Shown here: positions 1-13,397 of the stretch, piece after piece
How positions within the stretch are numbered: position 1 is the stretch's first letter
How the letters are laid out: each line of letters opens with the position of its first letter
DNA from: Armillaria gallica
Taxonomy: Eukaryota; Basidiomycota; Agaricomycetes; Agaricales; Physalacriaceae
Assembly (NCBI GenBank): GCA_037576215.1
Contig: JBANDB010000003.1
Location: 6,076,001-6,140,000, forward strand
DNA: 64,000 nucleotides
Direction of reading: 5' to 3'
Notes under the pieces: generated by a model
Told to the model about the DNA's origin: nothing
Database searches by the model: none
What the model saw: the letters and a program-made list of their open reading frames with translations, nothing else
Program-made: the position numbers and the translations under genes

Positions 1-91
1 TCCGGCATCGATTTACTGGCAAGTTGGACGTTCCTTTCGACTGCCTTATTGTTACATAACATGAACGTCCCATGGCCAAACGTTGGATGCC

Positions 92-108
92 CCAGGTTTG
101 AGTCCTGG
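92..108 (+). repeat. tRNA T-arm-like (box B) module
   Basis: The sequence ccaggtttgagtcctgg forms a 5-bp stem around a TTTGAGT loop, like a tRNA T arm. No upstream D arm or full cloverleaf is visible. It belongs to a group of similar modules near 2.43, 2.73, 3.51 and 4.04 kb, suggesting a dispersed tRNA-derived element or tRNA relics. Confidence 0.35.
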
Positions 109-2397
109 CGACGGGATTGCCAAAAGATTCATTATAGATATCATAGATTTTGTGCTGTAAGACTCGGTTTCTCAACCTAACAGTGACTGTATAGCCAAGG
201 TTCGAGCACCATCGATCGTGAAGGTGAAGACGGTTAAACATAGAGGTGGCGCCTATCTACATCCAGCTTGGACTCAGCACGAGAGATAGAGGCGGTGTTC
301 ACTGTTTAATGGCGTTCACTGTCGTCGAGTACGAGGATCATCTAGGCCGGATATCAAAGCATGCATAGAATTTAAGTAACTCGACGCAAAGGAAACAACA
401 CGTTCCTGTGTGTATGGAGTACGTATTGATCACCGAGTCGTCCTCTCTTCCAGCCTTCCGTACATTGTATGTCCGAGTGCTTGATGTACAGAAGGCGGCT
501 GAATATCTATTGGGGAATGAGGACGGTTCTCCTGTCAAGACTTAAATAGCGACCCACCTCGAGCACTGACACTGTCCCATCCCTGTCGCCCAACTACGAT
601 CTCACCATGTGTCGAGAAGGTTCAAGGGCAGACCCATCACGGTAATGTACAGCAGAATGAGAACTGGGAGGCGTGATGGTGGTAGTGTTTAGATTGCATG
701 CACCTATTGAGAAGGAGCCTTCAGAATGATGTGACTAGTGACGACTAAGCAGTGTCATCGTACCGTATAAGAACCTCAAGACATTTGAGCTACTCGTTGA
801 ATATCTATCTCGACGATGTCTGCATGGTCCTTATCCTCAAGCTCCTCGTCCTTCTGGGTGGTTTGAATAGTGCAAGGTCCGCATCGTAGTCGATGGAAAT
901 GGGACAGGAGACAGAGGTATTGGAGATGGCGGACACGAAATACATGACAAGGCTTGCTCGTGCGTTTATGATGGTATGTAGCACGCACAGTTGATGAAGG
1001 ATTGGCTCCTCTTCCTACTCAGAGGCCGTTGGGAATGCTGCGCGAAACATGGTGGTCAAACTGATCACGCCTGTGTCATATCGCCGAAGGATGAAAGCGT
1101 GCCTGGATGGCTATCGTCGCTTTATCGTCAGCAAGTGTCGAGTCGATGTCTCTATCTTCATCCTGCCTACCTGAAAAATCAGATCGACATTAGCGCGTCA
1201 TGCAAGTCACGCAAAAGGAAGGCTGGCAGGCGACGGTGAATCCAACTTTCAAATCAGGGTTAAGGTGACTTCAGTACGTGGCTGTGCCCATATATCTTTC
1301 TTATTCACTACCATTATGCACAGCGATCCTTTCATCACCTTGGACCACTAGTACTATGGCTCCTCTCAATTCGTCTGCATATCCCGACATCGCTTGAGCG
1401 CCTCCATTCTAATTCTACCACCACAATTCCTGATGCCAGCGACGGTTATCTTCTCCGACAATTGCACGAGCGTAACAATACCATCGAAGCCGAACACAAG
1501 GTCCATGTATCCGAGGTCCTTCCCATCATCGACCGTTCTACAGGTCCCCTTCGACAAATCCTCTCGAACGGTATCGAAGTAATCAAACAAACATTGAACC
1601 ATGTCAAAACTCCAAGCTCATCATAGGGTGCCAGACCCCGGGCCTGCCACTTCGTTCGTTGTATGTATCGTACGTCTTTGCGACGCCGATGATCAACATG
1701 GCGGAGGCCACGCTGGGACTGATGAAACTTGTGAACGACACCACGGAGAAGAGGAAGGCTAATCGGCTGTGGGGCTGAGAAAGTACGGGGTGTTTGGGGA
1801 AGACGTGTCGCGCCAGAGGAGCTGGAAGTGGACCATCGTGCGTGAAATGCAGGGTCTGCTTATTTATGCCTTGGGTATTGATGATTTTTTATGCACACAA
1901 GCAGTCCTCAAGTTTGACCCGAGCCCAGGCGAGATAGGTCGTCCTTCGCTGGTATGGAGGCCCATGATGCACGCATTCAAGATGCAGGATCCGTGTTACC
2001 TCTAGCAAGGCAGAAGACGTAGCATAGGAATTCTAGTACAGGAATTCTGCTTTTTGCGTCACTTCAGCATGCACATGAGCATCTAGGTGTCAATGTGTAT
2101 GCACGAATGGGTCCTTTCACCTGCTACGACTAGCTTTAAACTTCGTTGCATGTATCTTGTCCAATCGTACTCCTTCAACGAGGAAACCTGGCATGCCGCT
2201 CGAAGTGCAAAGTCGTGCATATATTTCAGTCAACTCATTGTTTCGGTTCGCATTCTTGTCCAGTTCCGTACTCGCCCGACTGGAAGACATCACTTGGTCC
2301 CTCGTTCGTCGCCGAGAACAATCCCCTCCAATCTGATGTTCCCTCTCCTCGAGTCCTTACCTCGCTGTCATCCCGCTACTCCCTCGCCTTAGGGTTG

Positions 2398-2460
2398 GCC
2401 TAGTATGTTGATGCACAGATGAACCAGGTTCGAGTCCTGGATGTGAACTTGACTGGTCCA
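2398..2460 (+). repeat. tRNA-like module (box A/B remnant)
   Basis: A box A-like start (gcctagta) is followed after about 20 nt by ccaggttcgagtcctgg, a perfect T-arm with consensus box B GGTTCGAGTCC. A normal anticodon arm is missing, so this is not a functional tRNA. It is either a decayed tRNA or a short tRNA-derived (SINE-like) unit. Confidence 0.45.
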
Positions 2461-2697
2461 ACATTTTGCTTGGCTGCTTGGCCTTGATGTCGAAGTTTTA
2501 TTGCTTCGAGATCTCGGGCCATTCAAACATACTCAATGCTGCCACTACATCTTCCCTATCCTACCGTGGAATATGGAAGATTGGGGAGCTTGGACACTCA
2601 TTACCTTCGTTTCGATTGAACGTCCGACTCTCCTCAATGACATTCCTCTATGATGCGGAACGAGATAGCTGGTGTCATTTATTTCTGCGCCAGTCCA

Positions 2698-2760
2698 TCA
2701 TAGCCTAGTGGATGTGCGTAATGCACCGGGTTCGACTCCTGGGGGTGAAATGCATTAGGC
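2698..2760 (+). repeat. tRNA-like module (box A/B remnant)
   Basis: tagcctagtgg matches the RNA polymerase III box A consensus, and ccgggttcgactcctggg the T arm and box B. Spacing between the boxes is too short for a complete tRNA. The layout matches the modules near 2.4 and 3.5 kb. Confidence 0.45.
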
Positions 2761-3469
2761 TGTTCTGAAATTTGAGCGCCACGTTATTGACAGCAGCTGA
2801 ACATAGCGTTCAAGAGAATCGCCGGATTCTTGGTCGTAGGCCTTTTTACTGTCCCGTCTTACGTGCGTGGTTAGAATCCTCGCTTGTCTTGTCGCTTGTC
2901 AGCCGTTCGCTCGACGAGGCTATTTTACAAACTTCTTTCCTTCCTCTCGTACGACCGTCGTGTCATGCCAGACCTGGTTGAATTATCATTCCATTGAGGT
3001 GGGCAGGAGGAAGAAGGAGGAGGAGGAGGACGTGGTTTGCGACGATTGGTTGTTCGTATACGGTCTCCACTCATCAGCCCTTCTTTCTCCAGTTCTGAAA
3101 TTGTCTTCTGCAGGGAGATCTATACGTTTAAGGGCGGCGCAACTTTTTGGATGTTGTTCTTCGCATCTCGACTTGAAATACCCTCTTGGGGTGCAGCTCT
3201 CTCGAATATGATCCTTCCTTGGAAGTTGGGAATGACATCTTCCCGTCCTGGTTGCTTGCCTCTTCTCAGAGACCGTCTTGATGGACGTTCAGGCTCAAGT
3301 CTCGTCGCATCCTTCTTCTTTCTACCTTTGGCTTGGGGGAGAAGTTGCGAATCACAGCAAGGAGCATTGAGAAGGGGCGGCGGGACGAGAATCGCATACC
3401 TCTCGGCGCGCCCATACCGCATCACTCATCACTAAAGAACGACGTGCTCACCGGTTACTACGACTACCC

Positions 3470-3532
3470 CCGTAGTCTAGCGGAACTGTATAATGTACTA
3501 ATGTACCAGGTTCGACTCCTGGAGTGAAACAA
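3470..3532 (+). repeat. tRNA-like module (box A/B remnant)
   Basis: cgtagtctagcgg (box A-like) precedes ccaggttcgactcctgg (perfect T arm with box B GGTTCGACTCC). The flank aatgtac appears twice just before the T arm. It is the clearest member of the local group of tRNA-like units and could be a SINE head. Confidence 0.45.
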
Positions 3533-4000
3533 CTGTTCATTATGTCCTTTCTTTTAATCGTGATTGGTGGATAAAACAAACGCAAGTGATTATCTGCGCT
3601 CTACCTTGGGTTTCTTATTCATCGGATGCTACACAAGCCACATATATTAAGTGCATGCCACATTATGCATTAGGTCTAGGACTCAGGGGTCCGTCCACGC
3701 CATCCACACTACTCCCGTCCTTCGGTTTTTCTCATTCTTCCTGCACACTCACTATATTCTGACTCTCTCGTCTGTCCTGCCAATTTTCTCGCAGTCGAGC
3801 TGCCTTGCTATGGTATAGTTCCTTACAGGATTGGATGTTCTGCCCATTTCATAGTCTAACGAGACAAGAGGCACTGGCAGCGCACACGTTCGATTCGTGT
3901 GATGGGCCTTGATCAATATTGGAACAATGCTTTTTTTTTCTGCGCTGTACTTTTGTTTTGAGCCCATTCTTATTCGCAAGTCGATATCTATAAATTACAT

Positions 4001-4056
4001 GTACGTAGCCTAATGCGTTTGCACACATCTACTAGGTTCGAGGGTAACCCTGGAGG
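4001..4056 (+). repeat. Degenerate tRNA-like module
   Basis: gtacgtagcctaatgcg resembles the box A part of the neighbouring modules, and aggttcgaggg the start of a box B, but the T-arm stem is broken (actaggttcgagggtaaccctgg). Weakest member of the group. Confidence 0.25.
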
Positions 4057-5805
4057 GAAATATACGTCTACAAACATTGTTGGGTGCTTTCACTGCGACC
4101 ACACCACGCTTGCACGATGAAGTTACGGGAAGAGACGCAAGCCTCTCACTAGCTAGATGTGCAGTTGGATCAAGATCTCCTCCACTGCTGGCTGAGGGTT
4201 CGACCACGGTGCTCGAACGACTACGATAACAATGCTGACCAAGAGAGAGGATTAGGCTGGATGAATATCGATCGCCGGACCACCAAGCTATCGGGTTCTT
4301 CTTGAAGATGCTAGAAAGGAAGAGATGATTCGCATTCTGCGAAAACATCTCCACGTATGCGTTTCGGCCGTTCGAGGCGGTCATGAGAGGGCAAAAGAAA
4401 TGGAAGGAACAGAATATCAAAGCACTACCAAGACGAAGATTAATGACAATGCGCCTAAAAGGGAGAGAACGGACGCACTACATAGTAAATTTGGTGCAGT
4501 TAGTCGAACGATATCTGGGCTTGGGCAGCGATTCCTTCTTGAATATTTTGGTGGGATTCCGGCGAGGTTGGCAACGTTATTTGTCCGACGAGAAGATAGA
4601 GCCCGGTGGCGCTCTGGTTCTTCTCTCAGTTGGAAGGACTAGACGACGTATTGTCTGCAGCGGCCGAAGGTGAACCATGAAAGAGTCAGGCGGGATATCC
4701 GATGTCGGTATAGGTGTGTTGCAAATGAGGAACTATCTAGTCGTCATTCCGGCGAACGAAGCGGTCGGCCATCTATAAAGGCATGGGGGTACATTCGAAT
4801 TGACGTTGCCGGCACTATGCGAGCTGCTCAAAAAGTTCTGCCCCTCGATTGAGTATCCAGCATGTACGGCCATTCTTTGTGAGAACTGATGCATAGGACA
4901 CATCGCCAAGGCTGACATTGAAGGCAAAGGGATTCGTTTCCATTATTTCGCGACCTGGGAACATGAAAAAGTTAAAACAAAAATCTAGTTCGAACTGAAA
5001 GTCGACGTACCGCAGACGGCAGCCATGCCTCTCCAGTATTGACGACCAGGACGTGGCGCTAAACGCAATGGTGGGATGTCCAACTTATTCTTCTTATCCT
5101 CGTGCAACCATGATTTTGCTCCTGCCCATCGCTGTCGGCCAAACGTACGAAAGGAAAAATATCGCTCGCTTCCCAGCGAAGGCTTGAGGCACGTTTGTTG
5201 TCCGACATCTCTGCAAGTGCCACGCCAGGACCAGGAATCTGCGCTGGTAAAGTCCTGAAAATTATCGGAAACTCCTGCAGGCCTCCTGGATGTGAAAAGG
5301 AAGAGGTGAAGCACAGCCACAATAACCGCTAGCTCGATGTTCTCGACCACCACCACTTGTTGCAATTATTCCTTTCATCTATTGTCGTTTGCAAAGACGT
5401 CCTCAAGTCCTGGATGTTCTTGGAGCTGTCCTCGTTTCAGGCATACGTCGCCCTCGTAGCCAGAGCGTAAATGTCTTATTTGCTGCCAAATCTGCGACAC
5501 ATTCAATCTCAGTACTTGAACCATCCTTCAAATAGTTTCCTTCTACCACCATGCAGACAGAAAATTTCCCAGGATTGTATGTATCTCGAAAATGGAACGC
5601 AACCCTCCTACAGACCGGAATGCAACCGGACAAAGACATACCGTCCCTTGGATCTTACAGGCGACCTCAGGCGACTTGCTATAAGGCAACTTTTCCTTGG
5701 CTGTATAGTATCCAGAAGACGACAACATGCTTTTGGTACAACTTTGGGACAACTGGGCTTCTCCAGGACATCATGTAGGCTTTCATCGCTACACCCGCTC
5801 GCAGT

Positions 5806-6144
5806 TTGGGACCCGCGAACTTTGGTCTCGAGATACAACTGGTACGACACGGCCCTACAATGATATCGTTCATGGAGGCAAGAAGTTCATTCATCGCCGT
5901 TGTTTCCCTCCAATTTTTACTACTATGTGCAGGAATTCACATTACACACCGAGGCCTTCCGTACCGTGGCTCGACTTGGCATTTCCTATATTCTGACCAC
6001 CAGAGTTTCGTTGAAGAACTCGCACGCACTATCACCACCTCCGATCCCCCAAGTCCTGGACCTTACATCCCGCTTGAGCTGACCAATGGGGGTGTAATCG
6101 AGGCGGATCCTAGCTGGGTCCCTGGCGTGCCTATCGAAACATAG
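5806..6144 (+). other. Possible exon remnant, unknown protein
   Basis: An open frame whose second half reads like a folded protein (…THRGLPYRGSTWHF… and …GPYIPLELTNGG…, ending …WVPGVPIET then stop). I do not recognise the family. There is no clear start, and upstream frames do not join cleanly by splice sites, so this is at best a terminal exon or a decayed gene. Confidence 0.2.
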
Positions 6145-7779
6145 GAAAGTCATATCGAAACAAACGAGGGTTGAGCAAGGACTGGACTGGGGATTGTGTC
6201 GGCTTCTTCTCCATACCCGCGGGAAGGGGACGATCTAAAGGTGATCTACCATGTCACTCCAGGCGAAGAGTCAATTACCCAGAGTACGACTACCTTCATA
6301 TCTCGCGAAACCTGGTCTGATTGTTTGTGCGCAGTGACATCACCAAAGCGAAGCATGAGGTCGAAATGCCTAAACACCTGCAGTAAGACTTTCGACTCCT
6401 TGTTCCTCAGGTTCTAACGACAATCATCAGGGCGAAGATAAAGACATCGTGGTTCTGGTACGTGTTGAAACAGGTTCAAACCCAAATTTTGCATGAAGGA
6501 GGATTACAGCTGTTTGCACACAGCTTGACAGTAGCGCGCGTTTTGCGTGAGAGAAGAGAGTGATCTGGACTTGGTCATAAACCGCGGTTTAAGGGCTTGA
6601 TGACGCGTTTGTGGGTGGTTTATGGCCATTTCGGCGATCTCGGAGGCCATTTCGTGCGCTTGAAGCCCCAAAACACGGTTTATGACGAAGTCCGAGCTTC
6701 TTTTCATCATCCACGAAAACCTCGCTGACTGTCAAGCTGTATGCAAACAGCTGTAAACGTATCAATCAGGGGCGATCCTGCCGCACACTCTCCTTATTGC
6801 TTCAGGGAGCCGCTGACTTGCCAGCTAGTCTCGACTGGCTTCCTCAGAGCCTATTCGGGAATGGTGCTTATACATATGCAGGCTTTGACGATTCGCCCAT
6901 TGTGGATCGCACAAGAACACGACACTGGACAGTGGGGCTTCGTTTCGCGTGCGTACTGAGATGAGCTTGGGATCACCTTATTGACACTGGATTGTAGCAT
7001 ACGCGGTACGTCGGATTGGGCCTGGTGATCCTGCGGACGAACATTAGCTTCGCTGAGACATGTATTTGTGCCACTGTTCCGTGTATTGCATGTTTTCTTC
7101 TCTGTTGGTCCTATTGAAAGTGATGATCCAATGTCTGCGGCATGCCTGCCCACAAGTTTGCGTGGGTGGCCTTCTTTTTCAACGTCGGCTCGTGAACTAT
7201 GACTTTACAGTTGTAGTTGATGATAATACCGACCATTACAACCTACCTTGCAAGAACGTGTTCGTGCCGATATGACTTCAGATGAGGGGGACGCCTTGTC
7301 TCCAAAATCTCCAATTGAGATGAGCGTATCGGCCATGCAACGAAACTCGCGCATTCGAAATTTATAACTTTAAACGGATTTGCAAATTTTGCTATACGTG
7401 CTACACCGGTCACGCTACTGGTAAACGGCATGTATCTTCGACGCCGTAGCATACACTTTAGTGCTTGTCCAGTGCCTGCAATGGAACAAAACTCATGGAC
7501 TGTCGGGAAGTCGTTCTAAGTGCTCGAACTACTGCCTGGTTGGTCGTGAAGACTCCATTCCACCGTCGACTCTCCATCAGTTACAGTGACATCCATAAAA
7601 TTCAAATGTGTGAAGTTCTATAGAAGTCATATTCCAGTTCAGAATCTACGACCTATGAAATAAAAACCAACACATACCGCTTCGTCCATTGGTAGGTGAG
7701 CCTTTCCATGCTGGGATCCTTTGCTCGGCTGAGGGGTCCGAGCATTAAGCCTAGTGAAAGTTAGAGCGAGCGGAGCACC

Positions 7780-9407
7780 AAGAAATAGATTTGTAGTTGC
7801 ATTGTCAAAAGAGAGATTATGTATACTAAATGAATATTATCAGTAAGACTACAGTATTGAGAAATCTGAACTTACGCCTTGGTATGGGGAAAGCAATTGC
7901 GACGAAAATCAAAGTCTCCGGAAGGGTGAGAAACTACACAGCGGTAAGTATCCGCTTCATTCCACAGGAAGAAGAAGACAGACCACTACGAGCATCAGAA
8001 CCGAGGCTGCGCTGTCTCATCTATAATTATCAGGCGCGACAAGGATGCGTGTAACCAAGGTAGTGCTTACGTTTCAGCCATCCCGGACATCAACACCAGC
8101 CGCATCAATACAAGCAGACGTCCGCTCGTTCTGTATATCTTAGATAGCTCGGGACTGCGATAGCCGACGAAACTAACCTAGGAGATATGGTAACCGCTCT
8201 GCTCTTGAATAAATAATAGCTCATTGAGAGACATATGGTCAAGTCGACAACTGCTCCAACAACCAATGCTCCGTCCATTATCTTCTATATATTGCCGTGA
8301 GCGAAAGGGAGCGAGCGAGCCAGGACATCAGACGTACTGATATGTCACTGAATTGAGAGAAGTTTGTAATGGTGTACACCTCATAAATCAGAACTAGGGT
8401 AGGATTCATGAGCTATCAAGCAAGAATGTATTAGCCCTTACGGATCACGACAGCTGATCAGAACGAGTATTGGGTTAATGCTGATATGCTGATCTCTGCA
8501 AAAAAAGAACACTCACAGACGGCACCTGCGACGGCAAGACTCTATATCGCTTATTAGCACCCTACCTTCGAATCAACTGACAGGACTTACGAGGATCCAG
8601 GGTACGATTCGGTGAAAATAATGTCCGACTATGCAGAGTTTCGGTTAGAATTTGGTTAGAATAATTTTGGACACGATACAAGACGCTTCTTACGGATGCA
8701 TAACCGTACAACACAGACACTAAGAGATACTTGAGTGTGTAACAAATTGCTTGAAATGATACACATACAGTTCAACACCCACAACGATCGCCAGCTGGAA
8801 GTCCAAGTCAGAACAACATCTCCGAGGTGAGGTGAGTTCCCTACATGAGTGGAAAAGTCAAGCTGTGAGAGCACTTCGGTTAAAAAAAATCAAGGCTTCT
8901 GGTCGATAGATTGTCTGCACCTTGAAACTCCTGAAAAGAAAACCCGTCATGGATATATCGACAATCCGGAAGGCAAACGACGAACCACACCATTTTTGAT
9001 AGAGCCAGAGCATCTCCGAAGGAGTCTACCAAATAGAAGTGCAAGATGTGAAGAGCCAACACGAAATGTAGGGCATCAAGGACCCTGAAATATACATGCC
9101 AATGTAAGTATGCACGTCCACTACTATCTCGGGCCTAACATACCAGAGTATAGCGAGCTGGTTACAATGAATCAGCGTGGAATCGATATTTTGATTACGA
9201 GACATACGGAGAATCGATAAAACCACCTGTCCTGAGAGTAGCGCCTATAATACACGAAGAATAGCATGGTGGTCACGCCGAATAGACTGTGTGAGATCAG
9301 AAGGGAGTAACGGAGGAAACGTCGGCGACATACGCTGAGGCCAATGTTACTCCAATGAGCACTGCACCAAACGTCGTGCTCATTGAGAAGGTAGGATTGG
9401 TGGACAT
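7780..9407 (-). CDS. DUF6534-type seven-helix membrane protein, micro-exon gene
   Basis: Start ATG at 9407. Supported exons on the minus strand are 9407-9334, 9286-9208, 9157-9144 (14 nt), 9084-8986, 8940-8931 (10 nt) and 8769-8794, with agreeing phases. The N-terminus reads MSTNPTFSMSTTFGAVLIG, then LFGVTTMLFFVYYRRY, then the micro-exon join giving LAILWVLDALHFVLALHILH. This is the first three helices of a family widespread in mushrooms (DUF6534), of unknown function. Further down, near 8278-8190, the reading ALVVGAVVDLTICLSMSYYL fits a later helix, and near 7810 SLLTMQ fits the usual C-terminal region. The middle to C-terminal exons could not be joined without ambiguity, and one join seems out of phase, so the 3' half may be damaged. 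A paralogue with the same exon pattern lies at 46.26-47.03 kb. Confidence 0.6.
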
Positions 9408-9459
9408 CTTGGCACATTTCTAACGATGTGTGGACATCAGCAGGCACTTATAGTTGAGA

Positions 9460-11060
9460 AAGTTTCTATAAAAAGAAAATTAGGTCTGCACCTACCGGCA
9501 TGCATCGGCTGGCTCAGTTGCAGCAACAGGAGCCTCACGGGCAGCCGTCAATGTTGGATGTAACCTATCGTAGAATTAGGGTCATCGAAGCGGTAGAGAC
9601 TAACGCCATTGGGGATGAAGAAGATCAGAGTAGCACCCTCCTGGATGCAACAACGTGATGCGAAAACATCCAGTGGCTATGAAAAGGTTACGGAGCTGGA
9701 GAGAAGTTGAGGCCTAAGAAAGACAGTGAGCCGCTTGAGTCGCCTCTGAGAAACTACCAAGAAAAAATTAAGATGGACAATGACATAAAGCTCCATATAG
9801 ACATAAGGGCATATGAGGTGCGAGGCGATTCGCAAGAACCATCATAGTACATTCTCCATCATCTGTGGTGATGAAGAGAACAGACAACACCGGAACTGAG
9901 AAAAAACGGCACGTCTCTTTGAATATGCGCAGTCGACATTGAAATACGAATACGGGGGCACTAGGAAGATGGCTTGACCAAGAAAAGTGCTTACTAACAG
10001 ATGATTGATGCAGCGTCTCTTCGGAGTCTTGAAGGGAGATGTCTTCGCCATGATCGCATGATGGTTTGATGATGGTCGTCAAACATTGAGACGCAATGAT
10101 CTTCAGTTCCTGGTTTTTATTTCGCAGCCTTTTCTGAGAGTCCCGACGTACCCTGAGTTATTTAAGTAGTCCAACGGAAATCTGCGTAGGAGGTAGATTC
10201 TGATTCCAATAAGTGCGGAAGGCTCCAGTCTCCCTCAGGTTTGCTGTTCACCCAGGTCTAAGCCGTAGGGGGTGGCGGAAGGCGAGGATTCAGAGAAAGA
10301 AGAGCCGGCTCATTCATTCATGCAGCATGAAATGAAATAGGAAAAATACGAACAAGTGACCTCTTGATAAGATCGTATCCCATTGTTATTCCAGGATGTC
10401 ATAGCCAGCATGTACTACCATGAAGCGAGAATACCTGTACCGAAGTCAGATAATGTAGACGCATAGCAGTCTTCCAGAAAATTTGTCCTTTGAAATAGAA
10501 ATCTCACCTAATTCTCCTTGAGAAAATCGCAAGATAAGGTCCTGAATCTTTTGGTATCAGGGGATACGATAACGGGAAGAACCAAGGTGGGTAAACAATG
10601 GATGCCAAATCAGTGTCGACATTTTCGTATGTCGCAGAAACGTTCGACCGCTGAGACTGGTGGTTGGCATTTTATGATTTGAACCACATCATAATGGGCA
10701 CCTGGCCAGAATTTCGGGCCTTTGGTACGTTCAACGCCGTGCCCTGCTAGCGAAAGTTCTGCTGGAGAGTTAATTATAGATGAGGTTCTCGTTATTGGCT
10801 TCGCGAGTGCGTCGAGAATGAGCATTGGCGCAAAACATGAATTAAGATTGAAGACAGAGCAAAGGATTCTAAGGGCCACACAGCTATAGGGAAGAACACA
10901 GTATTCTGGTTACCATAAGGCCCGAGTAACGAAAAATCGAGCTCCATATACGAAGTCTTCCCGACACTCCATATAGCATTCATTCCCATTATTGACGGTC
11001 GGAATTTTGGCGCGAACGAGTAATGAGATTAGGAAAAGCATGTTCATGAATCATGGTGGG
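9460..11060 (-). other. Unresolved minus-strand coding-like fragments
   Basis: Several short open stretches on the minus strand have hydrophobic, protein-like content, for example near 9.60-9.66 kb, where a frame reads GATLIFFIPNGVSLYRFDD. They are separated by stops and candidate short introns. This could be an intron-rich membrane protein gene upstream of the DUF6534-type gene, or a decayed one. No family could be assigned and no start chosen. Confidence 0.25.
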
Positions 11061-11352
11061 AAGAGGGCGGCAAGAGTTTGAGCACAGCCACCAGAACGCG
11101 CTACGTCACGCGTAGTACCACTGTGACTAACGTCGACCATCCGACTTTACTCCGGGTCTAACTCGATCCGGCTATCTATCCTTTGAAAACTCAAAAATAG
11201 TTCCATTAGCGGGTATACATCAAAACTCCATGGTCTAGTAGGAGCATCACCGCAGGTCTCTCTTCCCGCTATTACCTACACCACACCTTCTAGCCCCCGG
11301 GTCATGATGACAGATAAAACTGGTTGAACATATGATGAAGATTTCGTCGTCT

Positions 11353-11900
11353 CATGGAACTGAATTATCACCATCCAGTCTCTGATGTATAAATGATACA
11401 TGGAGTCGATAGATGCTATCAATACCTTGACGACATAGTGAAAACCTCCGACCATGAGACAGGGCAGTTGCTTTGATCAATGTTTGCCCTGCATTGATAA
11501 GTTGACCTCGAACAGCCGAGAACCCCTTTGGCCGTAGAAAATCAGATCCTTTCATGGATTGAAGCTCGAAGCTTTGAGACACCGACAGCGAAGCAATGGT
11601 CAGGAGAACGAAAGATGATCATCCGAGGTGAGATGGTGAGGTAACGGATCAAAACCCACATGAACTTGAAGCATGAGAAAGGGACAATGTGCGGGATTCG
11701 CATGGTGCCGACCGTCGTCCGTCCGAGAGGCAAAGATGAGAAGCCATCCAGCCACTATAGTAAGATGGAGTTTCTTAACAAGTCAGCGGCGACAACCACA
11801 TACCGGGTTTCTAAACTCTAAAGACTTGGATAGCGAGCGGAGATATCACCGTTTAATATCTACCCGCGGAAGTACTGCGCATATCCATAAATCTATTCAC
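11353..11900 (+). repeat. Imperfect direct repeat, copy 1
   Basis: catggaactgaattatcacc at 11353-11372 recurs exactly at 12071-12090. Further matching segments follow: near 11705 and 12299 (ccgaccg..gtccgcccgagag-like), and gcggagatatcaccg at 11837-11851 and 12419-12433. The two units differ by indels. Probably an old duplication or relics of a dispersed element. Confidence 0.55.
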
Positions 11901-12070
11901 GTTTGATAAAAATACCACTTGAGCAGTGACCTCCTAGAAAGTCCTGCGGGTGATTCGCACCTGCATCTGTGAGAGCGAAATCATTATCATGAACCTGATC
12001 TCCCGACCGCGAAAGTACCTTGAGAGCTATTGAAGCCATAACAGATAGGGAACGGACGATGACGACGTCC

Positions 12071-12560
12071 CATGGAACTGAATTATCACCGTCACTTAAA
12101 TACACGGAGTCAATGGATGATATCAATACTCACGAACCCCATCGACATAATGAAAGCCCCTGGATCAGCCTGAGGATGCAGTACATTAAATGAGAAATCG
12201 ATCCATCGTTGGCTACTTGGACACTCCGAATCCTCGGCGGCACGAAGCGGTAGTCTCCTTGATTAGAACTAAAGAAGGTGTACGTGAGATTCGCAGGGTA
12301 CCGACCGCCATCCGCCCGAGAGTCAAAGACGAATACCGCCCGATCAATACATACAAGCACTTTCTCAGCGGTGTACGCGAGTCTTCTATTCAACAAGTCA
12401 GCGTCGATATAGACATAAGCGGAGATATCACCGCGGTATTCAGATTGGAGTTCGTGGCACGGACAACATCGTCCATCCATAGATTCATCCAGCCTGATAG
12501 AAATTGGGCGGCGCCCGCAAGGAAGTACAGCCCAGATATGGCTAACTGGCCGCGAGATCA
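12071..12560 (+). repeat. Imperfect direct repeat, copy 2
   Basis: Second unit of the repeat that begins at 11353. A 143-codon frame crosses it on the minus strand and a 139-codon frame on the plus strand. Neither shows a family signature, and the other copy does not preserve either frame, so I treat them as chance. Confidence 0.5.
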
Positions 12561-13397
12561 AGATCGTGTTGATTGCATTCGCGAGTTCCCAGCACCAACT
12601 CCAATCTGATCCCCTGACCGCGAATTATGTGTAAGCCGGAGGGGATTCGGACGGGAGTTCTCAGCTCTGATATCATGATTAAGCAGCTCGAACACCGGAT
12701 CAACAAACGACCATGACAAGATGTAGATATCAGGAGCTCGAGTGCATCTGGTCTCACGCAGTCAGACAACCGATACGCGTCAATTGATGAACAGCAGAAA
12801 GGCGAACCTTAAGTTTTAATTCCAGAGGGCTGGTCGTGTCGAAAAGTTGTGGCGTATCCCAAAAGCGAAGACCACAGCAATAGAGAACGCCCGTTCTCCC
12901 AAGGTTCCCAGATAAAGCTTTTTCAATCTTTCAAACACGCGAATTCAACATGTATGCAACGAGGCCAAGATACGACAAAGAGCACGGCGCATAAGGCGGG
13001 GAATAGTTATCATGCATGTGGTAGGCGGCAAAAGACCTGGTCTTATTTCTTAGAAATTCCGTAGTTGTGGTACCGAGAGGCATCATTACATGGATACCGA
13101 AAGTCCGGATGGGAACTACGTGCACATGAGGCCACAGTAACAGAATTGCTAACCTCTGGGAGTTTTTCAATGCCGTCGGGGATGTGGACAGAAATTACCA
13201 TCCGATTGCCGGAAGAGGTTCGCGCTGTGTTCGAGCACCTTCAAGCTTCCTGAGTCTCGTCCATCGCAAAAATTCCGAAGAAGCTCATTCGACGATTGGA
13301 TGCGATATCTTTTTGGGTCACAAAGAATAGTGCATCGAAGGGAGGTTTTGACTTTTCCGAACGGAGGGAAAGGCAAACGTGGCACACTGGACCATGC

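Larger units (their letters stand above)
1..7750. other. Gene-poor region, no gene supported
   Basis: I see no convincing gene in this stretch. Open frames are short, overlap on both strands and show no recognisable motif. The only recurring structure is a set of tRNA-like box B modules, listed separately. A stretch at 5806-6144 reads open for 112 codons and looks slightly protein-like at its end (listed separately). The rest is best described as intergenic or decayed sequence. Confidence 0.5.

Noticed and set aside
12130..12609. Overlapping 143- and 139-codon frames on opposite strands
   Set aside because: Lie in a repeated non-coding element; the other repeat copy preserves neither frame.
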